DNA of 64,000 nucleotides from Deltaproteobacteria bacterium (GTDB lineage Bacteria > Desulfobacterota > Desulfobacteria > Desulfobacterales > QNYZ01): contig QNYZ01000039.1 in the NCBI GenBank assembly GCA_003973265.1, forward strand, positions 1-64,000, in the 5' to 3' direction. The position numbers and the translations under genes were made by a program. Below are positions 1 through 9,567 of the stretch, one piece after another (the stretch's first letter is position 1; each line of letters begins with the position of its first letter). The notes under the pieces are model-generated. The model was not told where the DNA came from, searched no databases, and saw only the letters and a list, made by a program, of their open reading frames with translations.

Positions 1-194
1 TCAAGCCACGACTTGATGACAAAACGACGGTCTATCGAGGGGCTGCCCGTGAGATGGGGCTGAATGTTTTTCAGGTAAATCTGTCGATCCCTGGCATCGA
101 CATCCGTCCGGCCCCTCTGGTTGATACCCCCCCTGTCCATATGGAGAAAATATTCCAGGTCGATAAGGTCTTTAATATGCCATTGGGTTTTCAT
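1..194 (-). CDS. 5' part of an unidentified protein, truncated by the window edge
   Basis: Reverse-strand frame from ATG at 194 is open to position 1 (MKTQWHIKDLIDLEYFLHMDRGGINQRGRTDVDARDRQIYLKNIQP...). Confidence 0.55.
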   Translation of the reverse strand, partial: MKTQWHIKDLIDLEYFLHMDRGGINQRGRTDVDARDRQIYLKNIQPHLTGSPSIDRRFVIKSWL

Positions 195-292
195 CGGTTC
201 GTCAAATACAGCTCATTATATTTTCCAGGATATTCAGGACCCGGTTAACGATTCGAAAAAAAGCCTCACTTTGTCATTATTTAATAAGATTT

Positions 293-931
293 TCAATCTC
301 CAATCCCGAAAGCCATTGTCACCCGGTTGACCAGGCCCCAGATGGCATCAGCGGGGAAAACATTTTCAATGGACCGGTCAAACAATACGTTGAGCCGCGG
401 GGCAAATTCCTCGTCACCCTGCCATAATAAATAGTAAACCGGTACCCGTGGGAACGGCATCAGCCGGTAAGCCACATCAGCCATGCCCAGATGGTGCCCG
501 CTGAGCGCTTCCGCCGCTCGCTTGAACCCTTCCGGATCATGACCAAAACGGGTAAGCAGCCGGTCGATTCTAAGCGCGTGTGGACCGGTAAAAAAATGCC
601 CCTCTTTCAGGTCTTTTACCCCAACGATATCCCGTCCCACAGGATAAATCATTCGGACATTGTTTAAATAAACCACCGTGGCCAGGGTCAGCAGCGGATC
701 GTCCGATACCGTCCAGCCGTGACCGGATCGTTCCAGCAGGCACCGGTTGGAAAAATCCACCTCCCTGATTTCATTTAAAAATTTGAACCGAAGCCGCTCA
801 TCATCGATTTTATCGAAAAAAGTAATATTGGCCAGTAGCGCCCGGTCTTTTTTTTGAAGACTGTCCCAATACCGGTCCGCTACCTGCAGATGAGAGCCGT
901 CTGGTTTATGTGTGGCCTTGTAGTCTGGCAT
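293..931 (-). CDS. DUF3786-family protein
   Basis: 212 aa ORF; C-terminal pattern DVAYRLMPFPRVPVYYLLWQGDEEFAPRLNVLFDRSIENV resembles DUF3786. Confidence 0.75.
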   Translation of the reverse strand: MPDYKATHKPDGSHLQVADRYWDSLQKKDRALLANITFFDKIDDERLRFKFLNEIREVDFSNRCLLERSGHGWTVSDDPLLTLATVVYLNNVRMIYPVGRDIVGVKDLKEGHFFTGPHALRIDRLLTRFGHDPEGFKRAAEALSGHHLGMADVAYRLMPFPRVPVYYLLWQGDEEFAPRLNVLFDRSIENVFPADAIWGLVNRVTMAFGIGD

Positions 932-1072
932 TTTTATTGTTTATCTTTCCTGACTTTCTGCTATCTTGACATCCATGGCCATTTCGGTCAAACTAAATTC
1001 ATTTCCAGGCATCTTGAACAAGCGACAGCGCTTTTTTAATGTGTCACCAATTTTAACAATGGAGCAGGTTAG

Positions 1073-2434
1073 ATGAAACAGTTATTGGTATTGGTATTAT
1101 GTCTTTCGTTGATAGGCTGCGTGTCAACGGCGGACACGGAGGACGATAACTTCAATACGCCCGCTTCAAACCGGGCGGTCCAGTGGACCCGAAATAATGC
1201 CATTTTTCTGAGCGGGATCAATATCTCCATGGGCGCACCGACGCCCGGATTCGTCAATACGTATTATAATCTTTTTCATGCAACAGCGGTTCATCTGTGG
1301 GCCGACGGGTTGCCCGCAGAAGCAGATGGATGGGCCGCGGTACGGCCGGGGCCTTTCCGGTTCGTATCGTGGTTGAACCACGACGGGACCAGCTTTGCCA
1401 ACGGGCAGACTATCGGGGGAAAACCGGCCAACACAAAGGGACGGATCGGTTTTCAGATTGGCGATGAGCCGGGCCGGGGTTGCACAACCCTGCCCTGTGC
1501 CGTGGATAACCTCAATCGGATTGCCATCGGTGTGAATGCGGTTCGTGCGGCTGATCCCAACGCATTGGTAATTGTCAATTTCAAACGGAGTGACTTCCTC
1601 GAAGGCGCGCTTGACCATTATACCCGCCATATGGACGGTGATATTATCAGCTACAGCCATTACAGCTATGGCAGGGGGGCCTACAAAGGCCTTGAAACCG
1701 TGCGCCGATACGGCCGTCAGTTCAGCATGCCGTACTGGTGTTATTTGAAAGCCTGGGACGGCGCCGGGGGGCCTGACGGGAAAACCGCGTCGGACATGCG
1801 CTGGAATGCCTATTCCTGCCTGTTATACGGCTTTTCCGGTTTCAGCTGGTTTACTTACCAGATTGAAGCCGGCAGAGAGGTCGTTTCCAGCCTGTTCAGG
1901 CATCCCGGCGATTTTACGGCCGGCCGTACGGGGCTGTGGAATGAAGCCGCACGGATCAATGTGACGCTGCAGCATCTGGGGAATATCACACGAAAATTAA
2001 TCAGTACCGCCGTCCGGTTTATTCCGGCATATGAATTTCTCCAGCCGAGGGGAACGACCAACTGGTTCCGCGGATCCGGTGACGATCAATATATTACCAG
2101 CATCAAGCCGGCAGGTAGTAAATTAATGGAAATATCCGTGGGATTTTTTCAGGATGATGGGGGCAAGGTCTTTTTTATGGTCCAGAACGTATCACACACG
2201 AACTGGCTGTCCAACGAGGTCGTTGATCTGGCCGATCGGGGAACTATCCGGATTAATTTCGATTTTTCAACGGCTCCGGCCACAACCAGCAAGTCGCATT
2301 TACGAACCGTCAATAAGGGAACCGGCCGGATCGAGCTGTTGCCGCTGACACATATCCAGGGCAATCAGGGGTACCTGGATATCACGCTGAATCCGGGAGA
2401 TGTCTCCTTATTGTGGTATGATACGAATATATAG
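1073..2434 (+). CDS. Secreted lipoprotein, possibly glycoside-hydrolase-like
   Basis: 453 aa ORF; lipobox signal MKQLLVLVLCLSLIGC; extracellular barrel-like composition. Function not recognised. Confidence 0.6.
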   Translation: MKQLLVLVLCLSLIGCVSTADTEDDNFNTPASNRAVQWTRNNAIFLSGINISMGAPTPGFVNTYYNLFHATAVHLWADGLPAEADGWAAVRPGPFRFVSWLNHDGTSFANGQTIGGKPANTKGRIGFQIGDEPGRGCTTLPCAVDNLNRIAIGVNAVRAADPNALVIVNFKRSDFLEGALDHYTRHMDGDIISYSHYSYGRGAYKGLETVRRYGRQFSMPYWCYLKAWDGAGGPDGKTASDMRWNAYSCLLYGFSGFSWFTYQIEAGREVVSSLFRHPGDFTAGRTGLWNEAARINVTLQHLGNITRKLISTAVRFIPAYEFLQPRGTTNWFRGSGDDQYITSIKPAGSKLMEISVGFFQDDGGKVFFMVQNVSHTNWLSNEVVDLADRGTIRINFDFSTAPATTSKSHLRTVNKGTGRIELLPLTHIQGNQGYLDITLNPGDVSLLWYDTNI

Positions 2435-2478
2435 ATTCTGTCGGCTTCTCCCTTTGGCATGACTTCCCGTTGCTGAAT

Positions 2479-2512
2479 CCGGCAATCGGATAGACCCGGC
2501 AATCGGATAGAC
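2479..2512. repeat. Perfect 2 x 17 bp tandem duplication (ccggcaatcggatagac)
   Basis: Direct reading. Confidence 0.95.
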
Positions 2513-2611
2513 AATAGCGCCCCGCGGGAGATCCGTATGGTGTCCTGTCTGAACTGGCGGCACATGAATGGCGGTTACAGCAGGCTGACCCAGCCTGGAA
2601 AATCAAACTCC

Positions 2612-2815
2612 TCATGAGCCGCCATAGCCGATTTGGATCTCGCCGTCCTCGACGATTACCGGGACGAGCCGTTCCCCGTTTGTAAGTTTGAGCATTTCAT
2701 CTAATTTACCGGTATCTTCCCTGACATCAATATAACGATGTCCCCTGTAGGCCTTCCTGGCCCGGGCGGTATGGGGTCACCCGGCCTTTCCATAGATGGT
2801 AACCGCTTCAGACAT
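2612..2815 (-). CDS. UXX-star glutaredoxin-like selenoprotein (Sec at codon 13, TGA)
   Basis: Reverse strand reads MSEAVTIYGKAG[U]PHTARARKAYRGHRYIDVREDTGKLDEMLKLTNGERLVPVIVEDGEIQIGYGGS*. TGA occupies the redox-active position of the thioredoxin-fold motif YGKxGUPxT. A SECIS-like hairpin follows the TGA. Absent from the ORF track. Confidence 0.85.
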
Positions 2816-2832
2816 CATACGTTCCTTTACCT

Positions 2833-2872
2833 GGGGTTGATCGGGGTGCCCGGGGGTTGATCGGGGTGCCCG
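2833..2872. repeat. Perfect 2 x 20 bp tandem duplication (ggggttgatcggggtgcccg)
   Basis: Direct reading; immediately upstream of the selenoprotein gene. Confidence 0.95.
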
Positions 2873-3044
2873 GATGCACGCTTTTTCTCAAGCTATAGCA
2901 CACACAGGGCCGGATGTACAGATAATCTGAAAGACAGCGTCCACAACATAACCTCAAGGCCGCCTGAATGGACAGCTTGCAAAATGAATTAAGGGAGGGT
3001 ATTTTAATCCAATCGAATTTATAGACAATTGATGAGGCAGCACG

Positions 3045-3317
3045 ATGAGTGTTAAAATCTATATCCATAAAACCCATCGCCAGTATACGGATGGCTTAAG
3101 TGTTGTTGAAACCACGGGAGATACAGTGGGAAAGTGTTTATTAGATCTGGTTGACCGGTTTCCGGCAATAAAGCCGGAAATATTTACCGATGACGGCCAA
3201 CCGACCCGCAAGATTGAAATCTACCTGAACATGGAAAGCGCTTACCCCGATGAGCTGGGCCGGCCGGTGAAAGATGGTGACGAGATTCACCTGACATTGC
3301 TTCTGGCGGGCGGCTGA
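3045..3317 (+). CDS. MoaD/ThiS-like ubiquitin-fold protein
   Basis: 90 aa; C-terminus ...DGDEIHLTLLLAGG with terminal Gly-Gly. Confidence 0.8.
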   Translation: MSVKIYIHKTHRQYTDGLSVVETTGDTVGKCLLDLVDRFPAIKPEIFTDDGQPTRKIEIYLNMESAYPDELGRPVKDGDEIHLTLLLAGG

Positions 3318-3376
3318 CAGCTAACGACGAAGACACAGGGTACCGGCAGTTTACAACTGCCTGGTTACAAAAGAAT

Positions 3377-4468
3377 ATGACACGGGATACCATTCACAAG
3401 ACAACGTTGCTATTACTGCTTGCCGTTATTTCTGCTGTTTTCCTGGCCATGATTCGTCATTTTTTACTGGCCCTCCTGCTGGCCGGTATTTTTTCATCCC
3501 TTTCGCACCCATTGTATCACCGGTTTGAAAAATGGTTCGGCGGACGCAGCCGTCTGGCTTCCACGGCCACATTGATGGTTATCGTGATTGTTCTGATTTT
3601 ACCGCTGGGGGGACTGCTGGGAGTGATTACGGCTCAGGCCATTAAAGTCGGCCAGTCGGTTACCCCCTGGGTGCACGAGAGGCTTGCCGCACCAGACGCT
3701 TTTTCCAGCCTGCTCGATTCGATCCCTTTTTATGACCAGATCGCGCCGTATCGTGAAACAATTATTCGCAAAGCCGGGGAAACCGTGGGGGTCGTCAGTA
3801 AATATTTTATTAACAGCCTGTCGTCGGCGACCCTGGGCACGGTGAATTTTCTCTTCATGACCTTTATTTTTCTTTACGCCATGTTTTTTTTCCTCACGGA
3901 CGGTTACCGGCTGCTGAACAAAATCCTCTACTACCTGCCGCTCGAAGATGATGATGAACGCCGGATGCTCGACAAGTTTACCTCGGTGACGCGGGCCACG
4001 ATTAAAGGGACCGTGGTCATCGGGGTACTCCAGGGCGGACTGGCCGGGCTGGCCTTTGCCGTGGCGGGTATTTCGAGCGCCGTTTTCTGGGGAACCATTA
4101 TGGCGGTCCTCTCGATTATTCCAGGGATCGGAACAGCGCTGGTCTGGGTGCCGGCGGCATTTATCCTGGCTGCCGGCGGGCATTGGGCCAATGCCATCGG
4201 GCTGGCGGTTTTCTGCGCCCTGGTGGTGGGCAGTATTGATAATTTCCTGAGACCGCGAATGGTGGGGAAAGATACCGAAATGCACGATTTGATGATCCTG
4301 TTCGCCACTCTGGGAGGGATTTCATTTTTCGGCATTCTCGGGGTCATTATCGGACCGATTCTGGCAGCCCTGTTTGTGACCATCTGGGAAATATACGGTA
4401 CGGTTTTCAAAGATGTTTTACCGGCGGTCGGCACCTCCCGGCCGGATGAGGACGGCGGCGACGGGTAG
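3377..4468 (+). CDS. AI-2E family transporter (PerM-like membrane protein)
   Basis: 363 aa multi-TM protein; motifs IPGIGTALVWVPAA, DNFLRPRMVGK and GGISFFGILGVIIGPILAAL. Confidence 0.88.
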   Translation: MTRDTIHKTTLLLLLAVISAVFLAMIRHFLLALLLAGIFSSLSHPLYHRFEKWFGGRSRLASTATLMVIVIVLILPLGGLLGVITAQAIKVGQSVTPWVHERLAAPDAFSSLLDSIPFYDQIAPYRETIIRKAGETVGVVSKYFINSLSSATLGTVNFLFMTFIFLYAMFFFLTDGYRLLNKILYYLPLEDDDERRMLDKFTSVTRATIKGTVVIGVLQGGLAGLAFAVAGISSAVFWGTIMAVLSIIPGIGTALVWVPAAFILAAGGHWANAIGLAVFCALVVGSIDNFLRPRMVGKDTEMHDLMILFATLGGISFFGILGVIIGPILAALFVTIWEIYGTVFKDVLPAVGTSRPDEDGGDG

Positions 4469-4575
4469 CAGGCCACAATGTCTGCCTGCCCACGACGCCG
4501 GCCTGGATAGATATCCGTCGATTGCGGGAGATTTCGTCAATACCCACCCTCGATATTGACGACACGATGATAAGA

Positions 4576-5682
4576 TTAGAACCGGCTGAGTTGCACGAGT
4601 CGTTCTTCACACAACGTCACCAGTGCATCTTTTGACTTTGATTGCGCCTTGAACCGGCGATCCCATCTTTTTTTATAAGCAGCATGAATGTCGGCCACGA
4701 TCTTTTCATCGACCCCCTGCCACTGGCGGGCCATCTTTTTTGAAAATTCACCAAAGTCTTCCCATCCGTCTTCCGGCCATCTCTCCTTTAAAGCATCATG
4801 AAGCGTAAACCCGGTTTGGGCCAGGGATTGGGTCTGTTTCCAAAAATCGACAACATCGTGCATATATTCGGGAATATCAAAAGACCTGGAGCCGGCATCG
4901 TAAATTGTGCATCGCTCAAGGGGATAGGCGGTATTTTCGTATTGGGACAGGGCAAATTCCGGGGCCACCTGCGCGTTGATCCGGACAAGGTCGGTTCCCG
5001 GTATCTGGATTTTCAATCCGGTGGTCTTATCCGCCACCCCAAAACGGCCCTCAATGTAAATAACAATGGTGCGGCCGTATAACGGGTTCATGGCACGAAG
5101 CTTTTTATCAACGCCCTGCAGGATTTCTTCAGCATTTTTACAGCCGATGGTGAAGAAGATCAGGTTGTTCAACCGGCTTCGATTGGCTCTCAGGTGGTCC
5201 AGGAAAATATTAAACCCGATGTCCAGCGTGGTCCCGGTTGCCACCACATCACCGAGCAATACCGTTGCATGTTCGGGGACCTTCAGCTTTCGATACTGGT
5301 TTTCCCGGATATGCCATTTGCCGTCAATTAATTTTCGCTGGGATGTCATAAACGCCGATGCATGCCGGTTGAACCCATAGGCATGGTAGAGCGCTTCGCG
5401 CAGCGAAAAATTCAAGCCGCCACGCAGAAATGTAAATACACAGAATTGTTCCTGGGGATTTTCCAGCAATAGATCACGGCCGGGCAGGTTTTTTAAGGCC
5501 GCCACCATCGCTTCCTGCATGAGAACCGTGTACTCCACACCGAGCAGTTCGGGAATATTGCATATTTTCCGGGTTCCCGGGGTCGAGATGACATATCGTT
5601 CCACCGGGTTGTCATCATCGTCTAATAACTGGTAATATGTAATCTCAGGCTGTTTAGCGATCTGTTTTAAATGCGTCATCAT
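4576..5682 (-). CDS. Phosphoribosyltransferase-fold protein with extended C-terminus
   Basis: 368 aa; PRPP-loop-like VLLGDVVATGTTLDIGF; FTFLRGGLNFS upstream. Confidence 0.65.
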   Translation of the reverse strand: MMTHLKQIAKQPEITYYQLLDDDDNPVERYVISTPGTRKICNIPELLGVEYTVLMQEAMVAALKNLPGRDLLLENPQEQFCVFTFLRGGLNFSLREALYHAYGFNRHASAFMTSQRKLIDGKWHIRENQYRKLKVPEHATVLLGDVVATGTTLDIGFNIFLDHLRANRSRLNNLIFFTIGCKNAEEILQGVDKKLRAMNPLYGRTIVIYIEGRFGVADKTTGLKIQIPGTDLVRINAQVAPEFALSQYENTAYPLERCTIYDAGSRSFDIPEYMHDVVDFWKQTQSLAQTGFTLHDALKERWPEDGWEDFGEFSKKMARQWQGVDEKIVADIHAAYKKRWDRRFKAQSKSKDALVTLCEERLVQLSRF

Positions 5683-5924
5683 TCGCCTTTCATTTTATGG
5701 ACGTCATCCGTTTAACTGTCAGTTGAATAAATCTGATATTTTTTCTTTCTGGCTGCAAAAGCTGGCAGGAAAGACCTCGAAATCGGTTATCAGAGTAGGT
5801 CAGGGAAGTCAAATAATGGTTTCAAATTCAAACTTCAACTTGACTTTTAATGATATTTGACTGAAAATTCGGTACCGGGTCGGTATAAAGCCCCATTAAC
5901 AAGAAAATCTTTCGGGAGGTAAAG

Positions 5925-6272
5925 ATGGCCTTTTCAAAGTCCGGATCAAACCCTGCGGAGCGGCGGCGATACCGGCGAGTCGATCGACGCGTTCCGGTTG
6001 ATATGCATCTTGAATCACTTGGGTATGATATTACCGGAGAAACACAAAACCTGAGTCTGGTGGGAACGTATTGTAAGGTTGACCGGCCCATTCCGGAAAT
6101 GACGCAGTTGATGATGGTTCTCAACCTGCCGTCCGACCAGGTGGAATGTGAAGGCACTGTAGTTCGGTCAATTCCAGATCCGTCTTCTTCCAATTCACAC
6201 CATCTGGCCATCTTTTTTAATGAAATATCGGAAAGTGCGAAGCAAAAGCTGAACACATTTATTGAGGCCTGA
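5925..6272 (+). CDS. PilZ domain protein
   Basis: RRRYRRVDRRVPVDM followed by the PilZ core (NLSLVGTYCKVD, LNLPSDQVECEGTVVRS). Confidence 0.82.
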   Translation: MAFSKSGSNPAERRRYRRVDRRVPVDMHLESLGYDITGETQNLSLVGTYCKVDRPIPEMTQLMMVLNLPSDQVECEGTVVRSIPDPSSSNSHHLAIFFNEISESAKQKLNTFIEA

Positions 6273-6336
6273 ACTGACAGCTATCACACCTTTCCTGGCC
6301 AGTTTACCTTTTCAGCTTAATGAACAGGGGTAATCG

Positions 6337-6750
6337 ATGAAATTAAATAAAATTGACCATATCTGCATCGCCGTCAAAGACCTGGAAGCGGCCAAAAAAA
6401 TCTGGGAACCGATGCTGGGAAAATCCGAACCCGATGATGCCTATGTGGATGAACCCGAAAAAATCAACGTGGCGCGTTATATGGTCGGCGAGGTCGGTTT
6501 CGAACTGATGGAATCCACCTCTCCGGATGGCGATGTGGCCAAATTCATTGAGAAGCGGGGAGAAGGCATCATGCTGATCAGTTTCAACGTGGACAATACC
6601 CGCAAGGCCATGGCGGAACTAAAAGAAAAAGGCTACCCCTTTATCGGTGGTGCCCGGCAGTTTCGCGATTGCGAGTTCGCCTTTTTGCATCCCAAAAAGA
6701 TGAACGGGGTCTTAACCGAGCTGATCGATTATAAATGGGATGAGGAATAA
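6337..6750 (+). CDS. VOC-family protein, methylmalonyl-CoA epimerase-like
   Basis: MKLNKIDHICIAVKDLEAAKKIWEPMLG..., ...GVLTELIDYKWDEE. Confidence 0.85.
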   Translation: MKLNKIDHICIAVKDLEAAKKIWEPMLGKSEPDDAYVDEPEKINVARYMVGEVGFELMESTSPDGDVAKFIEKRGEGIMLISFNVDNTRKAMAELKEKGYPFIGGARQFRDCEFAFLHPKKMNGVLTELIDYKWDEE

Positions 6751-6758
6751 CCGCCCGG

Positions 6759-7733
6759 CTATTTCCGGATCTTTATTTTAAAGAGACTCAGTATATATCG
6801 ATTGGTCATTCCTTTCTCACTCCCAAATATATACAGGCCGCTGCCCACGATCAGGATCATGCCGATAATGGTTTGCAGGCCCAGAACATCCTTCCAGAAA
6901 ACATACCCCCAGAGGGCACCCAGGGGAACGGAAATATATTCGAAAGGGGCAATGGTGGCCGGCGGGCCCAGACGGTAGGCTTGAGAAAGAGAATAAAAGC
7001 CTGCTGCAGCGATCAGGCCGATGGCAATAAACAGAACGAGGTCGCCTTGTGAAGGGAGTTGCCAGTGATGAAGCAGAAAGGCCGCACTTGGGTGTGATGG
7101 GCGGGCGGCGGTCATCCAGCCCAAGGGGATACTCAAAATGGCTGAGAAAAAAACATACATCACTGTCGGGTAAAAAGCCAGTGATATACCGCTGTCCGTT
7201 TTACCCAGCTTGCGCGTAATAATTGAACCGATCGCGTAAAGCAGTGCCGCCAGTAATGCCATCAGGGCAGCCGGATCGATCATTCGTGCGCCCGGTTTCA
7301 GCATAATCACCACCCCGAGAAACCCCAATAGAACCGCCACCCAGCTGCTGGACTCAATTTTCTCATCCAGGAAGAAAACCGATAAAACAGTGATGAAGAT
7401 CGGGCCCGAAAAGAAAAGGCTGACGGTTTCCGCAAGGGGAAGTGCGGCCAGGGAGAGGTAAAAACAGATATAGGATCCAAACATCAATGCAGCGCGCGTG
7501 ATCTGCGTTTTATAGCGCCCTGTCCGCAATAGGTGCAGCCCGCCATCTAAACGGGCAATGAGTAGAATGGGAAAAATGGCAACCACGCTTCTGATCAAAA
7601 CAATTTCATGGACCGGATAGCTGCCGCTGAGCCATTTGATGATGATATCCTGAAGCGAGAAAACAAATACGCCGCCAATGAGGTAGCATACGCTTTTAAC
7701 CAGCCCGTCGTTATCCTTGACAGGCGTGATCAC
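6759..7733 (-). CDS. DMT-family (EamA) permease
   Basis: 324 aa with duplicated EamA-like TM repeats; PFEYISVPLGALWGYVFWKDVLGLQTIIGMILIVGSGLYI. Confidence 0.88.
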   Translation of the reverse strand: MITPVKDNDGLVKSVCYLIGGVFVFSLQDIIIKWLSGSYPVHEIVLIRSVVAIFPILLIARLDGGLHLLRTGRYKTQITRAALMFGSYICFYLSLAALPLAETVSLFFSGPIFITVLSVFFLDEKIESSSWVAVLLGFLGVVIMLKPGARMIDPAALMALLAALLYAIGSIITRKLGKTDSGISLAFYPTVMYVFFSAILSIPLGWMTAARPSHPSAAFLLHHWQLPSQGDLVLFIAIGLIAAAGFYSLSQAYRLGPPATIAPFEYISVPLGALWGYVFWKDVLGLQTIIGMILIVGSGLYIFGSEKGMTNRYILSLFKIKIRK

Positions 7734-9274
7734 TGGCGATTCCTGTTTTCCATGAACCTTGAATGTTCTTTTTTTGCGCCCACATATTTTTTAACCGTGC
7801 GACGGTCGACCTTCAGCCGCCGGGCCGTCTCTACGTAAGATCCTGCCTGAGCGTATACCTGCCTGCAGTAAAGACGACACATTTCTTCAAGACTCAGCAC
7901 GTCATCCAGGACGAAGTCGACCCTTTTACCGGCCGGGTTGCGGGCCGTTTCCGTGACCGGGTGATACGCCCCGCGGATCATGACATTGCGGACGCATTGT
8001 TCCAGCTCACGAATGTTGCCCGGCCAGTCGTAGGCCAGGCCGATCCTTTTTTTGATCCAGGACTTAACGTCTTCGGACAGCTTTTCATTTTCATCCCCGG
8101 CGATCCGCTTTGCGATATAACCGACCAGGTCCCAGAGCACATCCGGGGATTCGCGCATCTGCTCATAAAGAGAGGGCGTGGTGATAATATCCGAACACAA
8201 CCGGTAATAGAGGTCTTTCCTGAACTTTCCCGCCGCCATGTCCGCATGAATGTCACGATGGGTCGCTGCCACGATTTTGCCCTTAAATGCCAATGTTTTC
8301 GTTGACCCGAGCCGCTGGAAGGTACGGGCCTGAATCACCCGCAGCAGTTTAACCTGAATCAGTGGATCGAGTTCCCCGATTTCGTCGATAAAAATGGTAC
8401 CCTCGGCCGGGCAGGCTTCCAGCCAGCCTTTGCGGTCTTCCAGTGCACCGGTAAACGCCCCGCGGCGGTGACCGAAGAGTTCCGATTCTACCAGGGTAGC
8501 GGGCAGCGCCGACAGGTTGATGGGAAAAAAGGTCTTAAAGAAGTCGACCTGAAATGTCAAGGAATTCGTGTCAAAAGGAATGTAGCGGGACTGGCCGATG
8601 GCGTTGGCCACCAGCTCTTTTCCGGACCCGGTCGGCCCGATAATAAGGGTCGTAAAATCGCCCATGCGTTTATAAAAAGACCGGCGATAGCGCTGCATGT
8701 CATGGGTGAAAATAGAATCCCAGACCGCCGCGCGCAGGTGGGCCGCCACCTTCGAGCGCCCGATAATCGCCCGGAAAATATAAAGAAAGGCCCGGCGAAC
8801 CTGAAAAAGGCAGGCAAAAATATGCGCCGCTTCGTCTTTTTCCGGCAGGTCATATCCGTCGATGTCAAAAAATAATTCCCAGTAGTGAAGAAATTCATTG
8901 AAATAGTCATAGGTCCGGCCCTTTTTCGGACGGATAATGTCAGCTTTAAACTGCTGGGCATAGTGATGGTAAATCAGAAACAACGCGGTATCTTCATACA
9001 ATTTCAACTCGCTGCCTGTGGCGGCCACTCCCTCTGCCAGGCGTTTTTGCAGGGTCGTCAGCAGGGGATAGGCGCGTTCGGTGATTTTCCGCGTATTGAC
9101 CAGGTGAAATTCAGGGTCATCTCCCAGGAGATTCCAATCGGCTTTTGATTCATCAAACGCATCTCCCAGCGCCTCACGCTCGTACTGGATGCGATCGGGT
9201 AGAAAGGGATTGACATAGCTGAGCGCGGAAATCGCTTCCATGAAACGATAATCGTCCGGTTTTATAAGCGCCAT
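7730..9274 (-). CDS. Sigma-54-dependent activator with an unrecognised N-terminal domain
   Basis: 514 aa; Walker A GPTGSGKE, ELFGHRRGAFTGA loop, IFIDEIGEL, C-terminal HTH (YVETARRLKVDRRTVKKYV). The ~200 aa N-terminus shows no obvious receiver, PAS or GAF motif. Confidence 0.88.
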   Translation of the reverse strand: MALIKPDDYRFMEAISALSYVNPFLPDRIQYEREALGDAFDESKADWNLLGDDPEFHLVNTRKITERAYPLLTTLQKRLAEGVAATGSELKLYEDTALFLIYHHYAQQFKADIIRPKKGRTYDYFNEFLHYWELFFDIDGYDLPEKDEAAHIFACLFQVRRAFLYIFRAIIGRSKVAAHLRAAVWDSIFTHDMQRYRRSFYKRMGDFTTLIIGPTGSGKELVANAIGQSRYIPFDTNSLTFQVDFFKTFFPINLSALPATLVESELFGHRRGAFTGALEDRKGWLEACPAEGTIFIDEIGELDPLIQVKLLRVIQARTFQRLGSTKTLAFKGKIVAATHRDIHADMAAGKFRKDLYYRLCSDIITTPSLYEQMRESPDVLWDLVGYIAKRIAGDENEKLSEDVKSWIKKRIGLAYDWPGNIRELEQCVRNVMIRGAYHPVTETARNPAGKRVDFVLDDVLSLEEMCRLYCRQVYAQAGSYVETARRLKVDRRTVKKYVGAKKEHSRFMENRNRQ

Positions 9275-9432
9275 TTTTTCCTCCGGGAATGTACAATTTA
9301 TGTTATATCCATATATCTAATCGTAATTAATATAATTACCGGAACTGTTATTCAGTGTACCGCCTCATATATAGGGCTACTACTTATATAACATGCTAAT
9401 ATAAATAAAATAAGAGAAATAGTACAAAATAC

Positions 9433-9445
9433 GTATATCGTATAC
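9433..9445. promoter_or_regulatory. Inverted repeat GTATA-TCG-TATAC, candidate activator site
   Basis: Perfect 5-bp dyad in an AT-rich divergent intergenic region, ~125 bp upstream of the sigma-54 promoter. Confidence 0.35.
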
Positions 9446-9567
9446 ATATATTGTTGTTCTGCGTCCCGGACTGTCCGCGGTCGTACAAATAGGATCAACC
9501 GGGTTAAATCCATATTTATAATGAGTTATCGGAATGATCCGGCCGTTTTCTTTCGGACTTTCCTGCC

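Noticed and set aside
2612-2815. Pseudogene interpretation of the UXX-star locus
   Set aside because: The only in-frame stop is TGA at the exact redox position, followed by a SECIS-like hairpin and an otherwise intact frame; selenoprotein is the better explanation.
3045-3317. MoaD-like gene as the molybdopterin synthase subunit dedicated to the nicotinate hydroxylase
   Set aside because: More than 40 kb away with no intervening MoCo genes; no sequence support for a functional link.
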